DNA from: Novosphingobium sp. PhB165
GTDB lineage: Bacteria; Pseudomonadota; Alphaproteobacteria; Sphingomonadales; Sphingomonadaceae
Length of the DNA stretch: 64,000 nt
NCBI RefSeq assembly: GCF_004341845.1
Contig: NZ_SLVB01000015.1
Location: forward strand, 24,066 to 88,065
Direction: 5' to 3'
The position numbers and the translations under genes were made by a program. Positions within the stretch are counted from its first letter, which is position 1, and each line of letters begins with the position of its first letter. Positions 52,925 to 62,122 of this stretch are shown here, in pieces. The notes under the pieces were generated by a model that was given only the letters and a program-made list of their open reading frames with translations, was not told the DNA's origin and did no database searches.

Positions 52925-53569
52925 ATGGCGATGACCGGCAAACTCAAGGTTCGCCGGACGCAGGAGGAGCGGACCGCTCAAACTCGGCTTGCTCTGCTTG
53001 AGGCGGCGATCGAAGTCATTCACGATGTCGGATATGCGGCTGCCAACACATCGATGATCTCCGAGCGGGCCGGCGTTTCGCGGGGGGCTATGCTCCATCA
53101 CTTCGGGACCCGAGCGGCCTTGATGGCCGATGTGGTTCGCCATGTGTTCGACAGCGAAATGGTCGAATACGAAAGGATCAGGCAAACCACCGGTCTCGGC
53201 AATCGCTTGGGCGACTGGCCCAAGGTCCTCTGGGAAGTCCTCGGGCGCCCGTCCGGCTTGGCCGTGCTGGAGATCCTGCAGGCGGCACGCAGCGATGCCG
53301 AATTAGAGACCTCCGTCGTTCCCATGCAGGAGGAAGTAGAAGCGCGCGCGCTAGAAGTCATGCAACGCGCTTTTGGCGGAGAGATAAAGCTCGCCCGCAC
53401 CGTGATGCGCTTGATGGTGTGGTCTGTTCGGGGATTGACGATCGCTCAGAGACACCTGCCTTATCGCGAAGAGAATGTCGCAGCAGTCGAGATGCTTTCC
53501 CGCCTGCTCGAGTTGGCAGCGCCTGACGGCAGCATGGAGGAACTGCCGGCGACACTTGCGCGAACCTAG
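52925..53569 (+). CDS. TetR-family transcriptional regulator
   Basis: A 214-residue regulator. The helix-turn-helix is standard: RLALLEAAIEVIHDVGYAAANTSMISERAGVSRGAMLHHFGTRAAL spans about residues 21-66. The ligand-binding half is all helical. It is divergent from the TonB receptor-glycosidase operon and probably represses it until a ligand binds. Its end overlaps the convergent LysR gene by four bases. Confidence 0.92.
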   Translation: MAMTGKLKVRRTQEERTAQTRLALLEAAIEVIHDVGYAAANTSMISERAGVSRGAMLHHFGTRAALMADVVRHVFDSEMVEYERIRQTTGLGNRLGDWPKVLWEVLGRPSGLAVLEILQAARSDAELETSVVPMQEEVEARALEVMQRAFGGEIKLARTVMRLMVWSVRGLTIAQRHLPYREENVAAVEMLSRLLELAAPDGSMEELPATLART

Positions 53570-54480
53570 GTCCCGTACATCTGATTTTGCGCCACTTCTG
53601 CGAACAAGCGGTTCTTGAGCCATAGCATTCCGGCATCGGTTGAGCGGGCTGCATGATATTGGATCATTTCCCGCATAAGCGGCACTTCGATGGGAGCCGA
53701 GCGGATCTCCAGCGGCAACAAAGGTGCAAAGACGCGCGCTAGCCGTTCGTGCATCAGCGCCAGGAGATTCGTGCCGGGCAGCAACCAGGGCACAATTGAG
53801 AACGAAGGAGCCGTCACCTCGATCCGTCGCTGGTCGTCAACCGTCATAAAGTGCTTGTCAGCGAAAGTCGCGACGCCAGTTATTCTAACGGCGACATGGC
53901 CGCACGAATGGAACGCCTCCGGCGTCATTTCGCCCGCAAAAACCGGGTTTTCGCGCCATCCAACCACCACATGACGCTCCTCGAACAGAAGTTCACTCGG
54001 ATGCTCAGGGCTAAGGAACTGTTCAGGCGTGATTTGGAAATCCAACCTGCCATCCTCGAGAATGGCACTGATGTGACGCGTCGGCAGTTGGATGTTGAAC
54101 TCCACTCCCGGCGCTTCGCGTTTCAGTTTTGGTAGCAATGGCCCGAGCAAGACAGTCGAAATGTAATCTGATGCACCGATCTCAAAGCGTCGGTCAGAAG
54201 TTGCAGGGTCAAACGCAGTAGCGCCGGAGATTAATACGCGCAGATTGCGGACCGCTTCTGAAACCATGGGGGCCAGCGCGAGAGCGTGCGGCGTTGCGAT
54301 CATGCGCCGACCGTGCGCCACGAGCAATTCATCATTCATGGCTTGCCGTAACCGGGCCAGCGCAGCGCTCATCGCTGATTGTGTGAGATTGGCGCGCTGC
54401 GCGGCTCTCGTGACGTTGCGCTCCTCGAGCAGAAGCTCAAAGGCGATCAAAAGATTGAGGTCGAAGTTGTCGAGACGCAT
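53566..54480 (-). CDS. LysR-family regulator of the catabolic operon
   Basis: A 304-residue regulator. The N-terminal winged helix (MRLDNFDLNLLIAFELLLEE, NVTRAAQRANLTQSAMSAALARLR) is followed by an effector domain of the NodD/LinR-like group (DRRFEIGASDYISTVLLGPLL). It is divergent from the catabolic operon starting at 54598, and an inverted repeat (54496-54513) lies between them. By family habit it should activate that operon in response to a pathway compound. Confidence 0.93.
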   Translation of the reverse strand: MRLDNFDLNLLIAFELLLEERNVTRAAQRANLTQSAMSAALARLRQAMNDELLVAHGRRMIATPHALALAPMVSEAVRNLRVLISGATAFDPATSDRRFEIGASDYISTVLLGPLLPKLKREAPGVEFNIQLPTRHISAILEDGRLDFQITPEQFLSPEHPSELLFEERHVVVGWRENPVFAGEMTPEAFHSCGHVAVRITGVATFADKHFMTVDDQRRIEVTAPSFSIVPWLLPGTNLLALMHERLARVFAPLLPLEIRSAPIEVPLMREMIQYHAARSTDAGMLWLKNRLFAEVAQNQMYGT

Positions 54481-54495
54481 TTGGCATCAATTCCA

Positions 54496-54513
54496 TTTGT
54501 CATAACGGACAAA
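54496..54513. promoter_or_regulatory. candidate LysR operator
   Basis: TTTGTCATAACGGACAAA is an interrupted palindrome (TTTGTC-N6-GACAAA) containing the T-N11-A pattern of LysR-type sites. It sits 16 bases upstream of the LysR start codon and 85 bases before the receptor start, where autoregulation and activation would both be possible. Confidence 0.6.
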
Positions 54514-54597
54514 AACAATAAATTTGATATCTTCCTCGCTGTCTCGCATTTCGGTCTCCACGACAAGCTCAAAAGAGAGCGACGGGGAGAGAAAAGC

Positions 54598-57000
54598 ATG
54601 CGTTTTGGTCTACTCGCGGGAACCGCTGTCGGCATCGTACTGTCTGCAGGCAGCGCCTATGCGCAGGACGCAACCGAGGCGCAAACGACACAGGCAGCCG
54701 ATGCGGGTGGTCAGTCGGGTCTTAGCGAAATCGTCGTCACCGCGCAGCGCAAAGTCGAGAGCGCACAGCGGGCAGGGCTGGCGATCGACGTCGTGGGCGG
54801 AGATGAACTGACGAAAACCGGTATCACGGGATCCGCCGACCTCGGCAAGCTTGTCCCGGCCCTCAACGTACAGCAGAACGGCGGCGCGAACGCTGTGTTC
54901 TTCCTGCGCGGCGTCGGCAATTTTACGGTCAACGGTTACAGCGATCCCGCTATCGCATTCAGCTACGACGGCGTGTATTTGGGCCGACCGACTTCCACCT
55001 CCGGAATGTTCTACGACCTGGACCGGATCGAGGTGCTGAAGGGACCGCAAGGCACCCTCTATGGTCGCAACGCGACTGGAGGCGCCATCAACGTCATTCC
55101 GGCAAGACCCAGGATTGGCGAATTTTCAGGCTTTGCCAACGCAAGCTATGGCAACTACGATGCCTGGAACCTCCAGGGTGCCATCAATGTGCCGATCGGC
55201 GAGGACGGCGCCCTGCGCGTCGCGGGTAGCCTGACGAGGCACGACGGCTATCTGTCAGATGGCACCTCGGACGACAGGACCGATGCATTCCGCCTGCAAT
55301 ACCTTGCAGAATTGACACCAAATCTGACTGTGCGCGTCGGTGGTGACTACTCCCACACCGGCGGCAAGGGCGCGGGTTCATCCTACCAAGGTCAATACGT
55401 CTACAATCGTGCAGAAGGGGTCTACACGTTTGTGCCATCGGGCCTTGATGCCTCGATAGGCCTCCTTGACCCAGCGTCGCAGGCGTACCGCCAGACGCTC
55501 TTCCTCGGCCTGTCCGGACGTGCGGCCGCACCTCTCGACCCCGATTTCTACCAGAACAATAGCTTCTACGGCACTAATGCCGAAGTGACCTGGAAGACAG
55601 AAGCGGGAACTCTGACAGTGCTTCCTGCCTGGCGCTACTCCAAGCTTGATAACAAGTTCGGCGCTCCCGGTTTCATCGGCTACATTCAGGAAAAGGATGC
55701 ACAGGCGAGCGTCGAGGCTCGCTTCTCGGGCAATCGCATCTCAATTTTCGACTATATTCTAGGCGCGTATCTGTTCGACGAAAATGTCGATGGGAACTAC
55801 ACTTTTGCGCAGCAGGCGCTCAATGCCTACCAGGAATTCAAGTCCGACACACGTTCGTACGCCTTGTTCGGACGTCTGACCGCGAACATCACCGAGCGCC
55901 TTCGTTTGATCGGCGGCCTGCGCTGGACGCGTGATGAGAAGCAGTTTGATGGCCGCGCCGACGTTTTTCTCGTCAAATGCACACAGATTGTCAATTTCGT
56001 GCCAAGCTGCCCGACGACGCCGCTTTTGCCGGTTGGCGATTCCTACACGGAGCTTCAGCCGCCCTTCATCGTGCCTCCGGTCAATGGCGCAACCCCGATA
56101 GGTACGAGCGGCGCCTTGCTGATCCGTGCGGTGACGCCCGTCAACACCCAGCTCAATACTTCGAAAATGACCTGGCGTGCCGGCGTGGAGTTCGATGTTG
56201 CACCGCGTTCACTGCTCTACGCGAGCGTCGAGACCGGCTACCGTTCGGGCGGCTTTTCGCTGTCGGTAGGCTATGAGACATTCGATCCGGAATATATCAC
56301 GGCTTACACAGTGGGTATGAAGAACCGGTTCTTCGACAACCGCCTCCAACTCAATCTCGAAGCTTTCCTCTGGCAGTACCGCGACCAGCAGATCAATCAT
56401 ACAGGCATTGATTTAGCCGGAAACCAGGGCCAGTTTACGGAGAACGCTGGCCGCTCAACCAACAAGGGTGTCGAGGCGGAAGCGCAGTTTCTGGCCACGC
56501 CGACAACACTCCTGAGCACGCAGGTCCAGTACCTCGACGCCAGGTTCAAGGATTTCGTTTACCGCGAACCTATCGGTGCGACCCCTCCGCTGACCGGGTG
56601 CCCCTATGCCGTCAGCGCAACGGCTGCAGGCCAATACGATATCGATTGCTCGGGGCGGCAGGCCTATCAGTCGCCTAGGTGGACGCTCAATTTCGGCGCC
56701 CAACAGACGATAGCCATTGGTGACTACAAGCTCGTGATGGCTGTGGACACGCAGTACAAGACCAGCCGCTACGTAGCCTTCCAGTTCCTGCCCGAACAGA
56801 AGGTGGGCGATACCTGGGCAAGCAATGCCAATCTCACCTTCTCGCCAGAGAACGACAAGTGGTCGGTTGGCGCCTTTGTTCGCAATATCGAAAATAATCG
56901 CGTTGTCACCGCTGGCCTTACCTATAACGCTGCATCGGCTGCCACCGTGGTCACCTCGCCGCCGCGTACTTACGGCATTCGTGCAGGCGTAAAGTTCTGA
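54598..57000 (+). CDS. TonB-dependent receptor (first gene of the catabolic operon)
   Basis: An 800-residue outer-membrane receptor starting at ATG 54598 after GGGGAGAG; the frame is open from 54379, but that part overlaps the LysR gene and operator. The signal peptide ends GSAYAQ, then SEIVVTAQRKVESAQRAGLAI and the plug (DLDRIEVLKGPQGTLYGRNATGGAINV); the barrel ends YGIRAGVKF with a terminal Phe. It belongs to the sphingomonad receptor group associated with aromatic and terpenoid uptake. Its stop overlaps the start of the next gene (TGATG). Confidence 0.94.
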   Translation: MRFGLLAGTAVGIVLSAGSAYAQDATEAQTTQAADAGGQSGLSEIVVTAQRKVESAQRAGLAIDVVGGDELTKTGITGSADLGKLVPALNVQQNGGANAVFFLRGVGNFTVNGYSDPAIAFSYDGVYLGRPTSTSGMFYDLDRIEVLKGPQGTLYGRNATGGAINVIPARPRIGEFSGFANASYGNYDAWNLQGAINVPIGEDGALRVAGSLTRHDGYLSDGTSDDRTDAFRLQYLAELTPNLTVRVGGDYSHTGGKGAGSSYQGQYVYNRAEGVYTFVPSGLDASIGLLDPASQAYRQTLFLGLSGRAAAPLDPDFYQNNSFYGTNAEVTWKTEAGTLTVLPAWRYSKLDNKFGAPGFIGYIQEKDAQASVEARFSGNRISIFDYILGAYLFDENVDGNYTFAQQALNAYQEFKSDTRSYALFGRLTANITERLRLIGGLRWTRDEKQFDGRADVFLVKCTQIVNFVPSCPTTPLLPVGDSYTELQPPFIVPPVNGATPIGTSGALLIRAVTPVNTQLNTSKMTWRAGVEFDVAPRSLLYASVETGYRSGGFSLSVGYETFDPEYITAYTVGMKNRFFDNRLQLNLEAFLWQYRDQQINHTGIDLAGNQGQFTENAGRSTNKGVEAEAQFLATPTTLLSTQVQYLDARFKDFVYREPIGATPPLTGCPYAVSATAAGQYDIDCSGRQAYQSPRWTLNFGAQQTIAIGDYKLVMAVDTQYKTSRYVAFQFLPEQKVGDTWASNANLTFSPENDKWSVGAFVRNIENNRVVTAGLTYNAASAATVVTSPPRTYGIRAGVKF

Positions 57001-57998
57001 TGCGTAGCGGGCTTGTCGCCTTTGCCCTCGCGTGCACAACCCTTGCCGCTCCAGTCGGAGCGGCAAGGCAGGGGCCGGCTGCGTCGGGGGGCGCGCCGGC
57101 CCCATTTTCAGCACGCTGGATAACACTGGGCACTATGGGCGGACCGATCGCCGCTCCCGATCGCAGTCAGCCAGCCAATCTGCTGGTACGCGGTCAGGAT
57201 GCCTATCTTGTCGATTGCGGTGACGGGACGGTCGAGCGGCTCGCCCGTACGCGCATTCGTCTCCAGCAAGTTCGTGCGATACTTCTCAGCCACCTGCATT
57301 TCGATCATACTGCCGGACTCGCCGGTGTCCTCGGCCTGCGCTCGCAGACCAACGTCGATGACAAGCTCACAATCTATGGACCGCCCGGTACCAAACAACT
57401 GGTAAGCGGCTTGCTTGCCTCGATGCGGCCTGCGGTTGAGGCCGGATACGGGCTCCCGGGAGCGCCTGTCGCAAACCCGACCGATGCCGTCGAGGTTATC
57501 GAACTGGTCGATGGAGCAAGTTTCAAACTTGGCGATATTGCCGTTACCGCTCGGCAAAATACGCACTACTCTTTTGCTGTCGGCAGCGATGCCGATCGGC
57601 GTTTCAAATCACTGGCTTTTCGGTTCGAAGCGCCCGGCCGGACGATCGCCTACACCGGCGATACTGGTCCGAGCCCCGCAGTTGAGCAGCTCGCCCAGGG
57701 CGCGGACCTTCTGGTCTCCGAAATGATCGATGTGCAGCGCACGCTCGACAATGTGCGGCGCAATACGCCCAATGCGGCCGGCGATGCACTTTCGGGAATT
57801 GGCGACCATCTCGCCCGGCACCACCTGACACCCGAGCAAGTGGGACAACTGGCCGCACATGCGGGCGTAAAGTCACTGGTCGTGACCCATCTGGTCGCGC
57901 CGATGGCCACGGCTGGCGACCAGCTTGGATATTTGGCGCGCATTGGCGCTGCTTACAACGGACCCGCGGTGATCGCACAGGACCTCGACGAGTTCTGA
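57000..57998 (+). CDS. exported metallo-beta-lactamase-fold hydrolase
   Basis: A 332-residue protein with a signal peptide (SGLVAFALACTTLAAPVGA, cut near AARQG). The metal site LLSHLHFDHTAGL is the H-x-H-x-D-H motif, with later ligands in IAYTGDTGPS and VVTHLVAP. The sequence resembles the RNase Z/arylsulfatase-like branch of the superfamily (THYSFAVGSDADRRFKSLAFRF). It would cleave an ester, lactone or sulfate in the periplasm before uptake across the inner membrane. It is coupled to the receptor gene by TGATG. Confidence 0.9.
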   Translation: MRSGLVAFALACTTLAAPVGAARQGPAASGGAPAPFSARWITLGTMGGPIAAPDRSQPANLLVRGQDAYLVDCGDGTVERLARTRIRLQQVRAILLSHLHFDHTAGLAGVLGLRSQTNVDDKLTIYGPPGTKQLVSGLLASMRPAVEAGYGLPGAPVANPTDAVEVIELVDGASFKLGDIAVTARQNTHYSFAVGSDADRRFKSLAFRFEAPGRTIAYTGDTGPSPAVEQLAQGADLLVSEMIDVQRTLDNVRRNTPNAAGDALSGIGDHLARHHLTPEQVGQLAAHAGVKSLVVTHLVAPMATAGDQLGYLARIGAAYNGPAVIAQDLDEF

Positions 57999-58023
57999 CC
58001 CGCACGCTTGAGAGGAAGACGTG

Positions 58024-59139
58024 ATGAACAGCTTGAATATCCTTGTCGTTGGCGGCGGCATCGGCGGCCTGTCGGCTGCGATTGCGCTGCGACGGGCGGG
58101 CCACGGGGTAACCGTGATCGAAAAGGACCCAAGCTGGTCAGTCTACGGCGTGGGTATCATTCAGCAGTCGAACGTCGTCCGGGCAATGGATCAGCTTGGC
58201 GTGATCGATACTTTTCTCGGTGCGGCGAGCGGTTTCGACGCTGTAGAGATCTACGTTCCCGATGGTACCCGGGTTGCGCGTGTCCCGACGCCCGCGCTGG
58301 TTGAGGGCAAGCCGTCGAACGTCGGCATCGGACGGCGCGCGCTACAGAAAGTTCTCGGCGACAGCGCCCGCGATCTTGGTGCAAAAATCCGCCTGGGGCT
58401 GACCGCCGTAACTCTCGATCAGGATGGCGAGGGCGTTACCGTCCGCTTCTCGGATCGTGGCGAAGAACATTACGATGTGGTCGTCGGCGCCGACGGTATC
58501 TACTCGCAGACGCGGGCGATGATCCTGCCCGATGCCGAAAAGCCCGAATTCACCGGGCAAGCGGTCTGGCGCTACAATTTCCCGCGCCCGGAGGGCCTCG
58601 ACGCGCTGCACGTCTATAACGGCCCGACTGGCGTCGGCCTGGTGCCGATGTCGGCGGACCTGATGTACATGTATGCGACGACGCCGGAGCCCGGCAATCC
58701 GCGCTATCCCAGCGAAGGCCTGGCGGCCCGCATGCGTGAAAAGCTGGCTGCTGCCGCGCCCCAGATACGTGCGCTGGCCGATCAGATTACCGAGGATGAG
58801 GGCGTGGTGTATCGCCCCCTTGAGGCCATGATGGTGCATGGCCCCTGGCACAAGGGACGCGTGGTCCTGCTGGGTGATGCCGTCCACGCGACAACGCCGC
58901 ATCTGGGGCAGGGCGCCGGCATGGCGATCGAGGATGCCATCGTGCTCGCCGAGGAACTTACGGCTCGCGAGGCGCCTGAAGAAGCGTTCGAGGCTTACCG
59001 GGCCCGTCGATACGAGCGCTGCCGCTACATCGTCGATGCCTCGCTCGCGATCTGTCACGGCCAGATCGGCAAGGGACCCGCAGTCGATAATCACACGGCC
59101 ACCGCCGAGATGTTCGCGGTCGTCAGCAAGCCGATCTGA
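58024..59139 (+). CDS. FAD-dependent aromatic monooxygenase (salicylate/3-hydroxybenzoate hydroxylase type)
   Basis: A 371-residue class A flavin monooxygenase; ATG 58024 follows GAGGAAG, and a GTG one codon earlier is possible. Motifs: ILVVGGGIGGLSAAIALRRAG (FAD ADP part), VVVGADGIYSQTR (DG motif) and VVLLGDAVHATTPHLGQGAGM (GD motif). Enzymes of this size hydroxylate a phenolic ring, often with decarboxylation, to give a catechol or equivalent. That fits the extradiol dioxygenase encoded next, 28 bases downstream. Confidence 0.93.
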   Translation: MNSLNILVVGGGIGGLSAAIALRRAGHGVTVIEKDPSWSVYGVGIIQQSNVVRAMDQLGVIDTFLGAASGFDAVEIYVPDGTRVARVPTPALVEGKPSNVGIGRRALQKVLGDSARDLGAKIRLGLTAVTLDQDGEGVTVRFSDRGEEHYDVVVGADGIYSQTRAMILPDAEKPEFTGQAVWRYNFPRPEGLDALHVYNGPTGVGLVPMSADLMYMYATTPEPGNPRYPSEGLAARMREKLAAAAPQIRALADQITEDEGVVYRPLEAMMVHGPWHKGRVVLLGDAVHATTPHLGQGAGMAIEDAIVLAEELTAREAPEEAFEAYRARRYERCRYIVDASLAICHGQIGKGPAVDNHTATAEMFAVVSKPI

Positions 59140-59167
59140 TATACAAATCGTTCAAGGAATAGCAGCC

Positions 59168-60070
59168 ATGACCCGAGTGACCGAAATCCGCTACGTCGGA
59201 TATGGCGTCGAGGAATTCGACGCCGAACGCGCCTTCTATAGCAACGATTGGGGCCTCGTCGAAGTCGAGGAGAAGGACGGCTTCGCCTGGTTCAAGACCC
59301 AGGGAAGCGACGAACACCACGTGGTTCGTCTCCACAAGTCGGATGCCAACCATGTCGAGGTGATCGCGTTCGCCGCGGACACGCGCGACGATGTCGACGG
59401 CCTGCACGCAAAGGTCATCGCAGCAGGCTGCAAGGTGATCTTCGCGCCCAAGGATCTCGATGCGCCTGGCGGCGGTTACGGGTTCCGCTTCTTCACTCCT
59501 GATGGTCTGCCCTTCGAAATCTCGGCCGAGGTCGGCAAACTGGACAAGCGGGAGATGGAGCGCTGGGAAGGTGTGCCGGTGAAGATCAGCCATATCGTCA
59601 TGCACTCGCCCGATCATCAGGCGCTGGTGGCATTCTTCACCGAAGTCCTCGGCTTCAAGATCAGTGACTGGTTGGGTGACTTCATGTGCTTCCTGCGCTG
59701 CAACGAGGCGCATCACCGTGTCGCCATCCTGCCGGGGCCGCCTTGCCTCAATCACGTCGCCTACGACATGCTGTCGCTCGACGATATGATGCGCGGTCTC
59801 CACCGCCTCAAGCTGCGAGGGACGGATGTGCGCTGGGGCCCGGGGCGCCATACGGCGGGCAACAACACCTTCAGCTACTTCACGACGCCGGCAGGTTTCG
59901 CGGTCGAGTACACCTCGGAACTCGAAGACGTCGATTTCGAGAACCACGTTTACAAGGTGCACGTCCCCGGTCCGCAAGTCATGGACCAGTGGGGCATTGG
60001 CGTGGGCGGGCCGCAGACGATGCCGCATCCCGCTCCCGATGCCCGGCTGTTCAATCCCGCCGAAGCATGA
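59168..60070 (+). CDS. type I extradiol ring-cleavage dioxygenase (VOC fold)
   Basis: A 300-residue two-domain dioxygenase starting at ATG 59168 after AAGGAAT; longer frames overlap the previous gene. The iron ligands in the C-terminal domain are visible: His in ISHIVMHSPDH, His in LNHVAYDM and Glu in AVEYTSELED. The acid/base region PGRHTAGNNTFSYF is also standard. It opens a catechol or hydroxylated heterocyclic ring next to the diol (meta cleavage). The flavin hydroxylase upstream would make its substrate, the hydrolases downstream would process the product. Confidence 0.93.
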   Translation: MTRVTEIRYVGYGVEEFDAERAFYSNDWGLVEVEEKDGFAWFKTQGSDEHHVVRLHKSDANHVEVIAFAADTRDDVDGLHAKVIAAGCKVIFAPKDLDAPGGGYGFRFFTPDGLPFEISAEVGKLDKREMERWEGVPVKISHIVMHSPDHQALVAFFTEVLGFKISDWLGDFMCFLRCNEAHHRVAILPGPPCLNHVAYDMLSLDDMMRGLHRLKLRGTDVRWGPGRHTAGNNTFSYFTTPAGFAVEYTSELEDVDFENHVYKVHVPGPQVMDQWGIGVGGPQTMPHPAPDARLFNPAEA

Positions 60071-60172
60071 TGCCCGCCCTCGTTCCGACCGTCGAGCGAT
60101 TGGACCGGCTTCGGCCGGCCCAGGCTCGCAGGATCGAAACACTTTTCTCATCTGTGATGACTGGATCCCCCC

Positions 60173-61330
60173 TTGGCCCTATTTGAATATTTCCCGAACT
60201 ATATCTGGAACCTCTCGGTCGCGATCGCGATGGAGAGCGGCGCGCAGCTTGGCGAGATCATCGACATGTGCCAGCCCATCAAGGATGCCGCAGCAGGCGG
60301 CGCCGATGCTGGAACGCCGCAGTTCATGAAGGCGTGGGCTGCCATGGGCGACAAGCTGCTGGGGCTCGCCGCAGAGGACGAGGCCAAGGGCCGCAATTTC
60401 TCAGCCTCCAACAAGCTCGAGCGCGCCTCGCTCTACCTGATCACGGCTGAGCGCATGCAAGGGCACGGTCACCCGGGTCGCCAGGAGACTTATGACAAGG
60501 CGCGCGAGGCCTTCGACCGCTCTACCGCGCTGGGCACGCTCAATCGCGAACGCGTGGAAATCCCGCTGGACAAGGGCACCATGCCGGCACTCTACACCCG
60601 CGCGCCCGGAGAGGGTCGCAAGCCGGTCGTCGTGTTCTGCAATGGCCTCGATAGCTGCAAGGAACTGCTGCACTGGACGCGGCTCCCCCATGAGCTGGCG
60701 CGGCGGGGCATTTCCACCCTGTGTGTCGACCAGCCCGGTTCGGGCGAGGCGCTGCGGCTTCAGAACCTTCCCGTCGACCCACATTCGGAAAACTGGGCCT
60801 CGAAGGCCGTGGACTGGCTTGAGCAACAAGACGACGTCGATCCGGCGCGGATCGGCATGACCGGCATCTCGCTTGGTGGTCATTTTGCCCCGCGCGCGGT
60901 CGCGTACGAGCAGCGTTTTGCCAGCGGCGCTGTCTGGGGTGCCAACCACAATTGGCGCGAAGTGCAGGACAAGCGCATGGCGCGCGAGGGCGAGAACCCG
61001 GTGCCGCACTACTGGGCACACGTTCACTGGGCATTCGGCGCGGAAGACCAGGACGATTTTCTTGCCAAGTCCGAGGAAATGAACCTCAACGGCCATATGG
61101 ACAGGATCAAGGTGCCGTTCCTGGTCACCCACGGCGCCAAGGACCGGCAGATCAGTGTCGGCTATGCCGACGATCTCTATGACCAGCTGGTCAATTCTCC
61201 GCGACGCGAAAAAGTCATCTTCACCGACCGTGAGGGCGGTGTGGAACACGTCGGCGCCGATAATATTGCCTACGCACGCGACTTGCTGTGCGATTGGTTC
61301 GCAGAAACCCTGGGTGGAGAAACCGCATGA
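60173..61330 (+). CDS. alpha/beta hydrolase, 2,6-dihydroxypseudooxynicotine hydrolase-like
   Basis: A 385-residue hydrolase. The N-terminal helical part (ALFEYFPNYIWNLSVAIAMESGAQ) and the core (VVFCNGLDSCKELLHW, nucleophile GISLGGHF, Asp in THGAKDRQIS, His in VEHVGADN) match the DHPON hydrolase/FrsA-like group, several of which cut C-C bonds. The most likely start is TTG 60173, because family-typical sequence begins there; no good ribosome-binding site precedes it, and ATG 60230 would remove part of the conserved N-terminus. Its TGA overlaps the next gene (ATGA). Confidence 0.9.
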   Translation: MALFEYFPNYIWNLSVAIAMESGAQLGEIIDMCQPIKDAAAGGADAGTPQFMKAWAAMGDKLLGLAAEDEAKGRNFSASNKLERASLYLITAERMQGHGHPGRQETYDKAREAFDRSTALGTLNRERVEIPLDKGTMPALYTRAPGEGRKPVVVFCNGLDSCKELLHWTRLPHELARRGISTLCVDQPGSGEALRLQNLPVDPHSENWASKAVDWLEQQDDVDPARIGMTGISLGGHFAPRAVAYEQRFASGAVWGANHNWREVQDKRMAREGENPVPHYWAHVHWAFGAEDQDDFLAKSEEMNLNGHMDRIKVPFLVTHGAKDRQISVGYADDLYDQLVNSPRREKVIFTDREGGVEHVGADNIAYARDLLCDWFAETLGGETA

Positions 61331-62118
61331 CCCGCCGTTTCGTCGATCTTTCGATTACGCTGTGCAACGAGGTCGTCAGTGACCCGCCGTTCCTCAGACC
61401 CGAAATCACCTACCAGACCCACGCCGAGACGGTCACCGAACTCGACATGTTCTTCCCCGGCGTCACGGCCGAGGACACGCCGGACGGCGCGGGGTTTGCC
61501 GCGGCGGAATGGGTCAAACTGACGACCCACAACGGCACGCATCTCGATGCGCCTTACCACTACCATCCCACCATGGATGCGAAGGACGGCGAACCCAAGC
61601 GCGCGATCACTATCGATGAAGTGCCGTTGGAATGGTGTTTCCAGCCCGGCGTCAAGCTGGACTTCCGCCATTTCCCGGACGGCTACGTGGTCACGGCGAA
61701 GGACGTGGAGGAAGAACTTGCGCGTATTGGCCACGAGCTGAAGCCGCTCGACATCGTCCTGGTCAACACGGCTGCGGGCAAGGCGCTGGGCGAGCCGAAC
61801 TATGTCAACCGCGGCTGCGGGATGGGATACGAGGCGACAATGTACCTTACCGAACGCGGCGTGCGCGTGACCGGCACCGATGCCTGGAGCTGGGATGCGC
61901 CGTTCAGCTACACAGCGCAGAAAGTGAAAGAGACCGGCGATACCTCGCTGATCTGGGAAGGGCACAAGGCGGGCCGGGACATCGGCTATTGCCACCTCGA
62001 AAAGCTGCACAACCTAGAAGTGCTTCCTGGCCATGGTTTCACGGTCTCGTGCTTCCCGCACAAGATCAAGGGTGCCTCGGCCGGTTGGACCCGCGCCGTT
62101 GCGATCTTCGAGGATTGA
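61327..62118 (+). CDS. cyclase/kynurenine formamidase-like hydrolase
   Basis: A 263-residue metal-dependent hydrolase of the cyclase family (Pfam Cyclase). The signature HNGTHLDAPYHYHPTM contains the zinc/manganese ligands (H-x-G-T-H-x-D-x-P-x-H); GVRVTGTDAWSWDAP and LHNLEVLPGHGFTV follow. Relatives include kynurenine formamidase and isatin hydrolase, which open amide or lactam bonds. In this operon it may hydrolyse a lactam, lactone or amide formed after ring cleavage. It starts inside the stop of the hydrolase gene. Confidence 0.92.
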   Translation: MTRRFVDLSITLCNEVVSDPPFLRPEITYQTHAETVTELDMFFPGVTAEDTPDGAGFAAAEWVKLTTHNGTHLDAPYHYHPTMDAKDGEPKRAITIDEVPLEWCFQPGVKLDFRHFPDGYVVTAKDVEEELARIGHELKPLDIVLVNTAAGKALGEPNYVNRGCGMGYEATMYLTERGVRVTGTDAWSWDAPFSYTAQKVKETGDTSLIWEGHKAGRDIGYCHLEKLHNLEVLPGHGFTVSCFPHKIKGASAGWTRAVAIFED

Positions 62119-62122
62119 TCGG

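Noticed and set aside
60068..60186. Possible 39-codon gene MMPALVPTVERLDRL... between the dioxygenase and hydrolase genes
   Set aside because: No ribosome-binding site and no homology recognised; it also overlaps the likely TTG start of the hydrolase.
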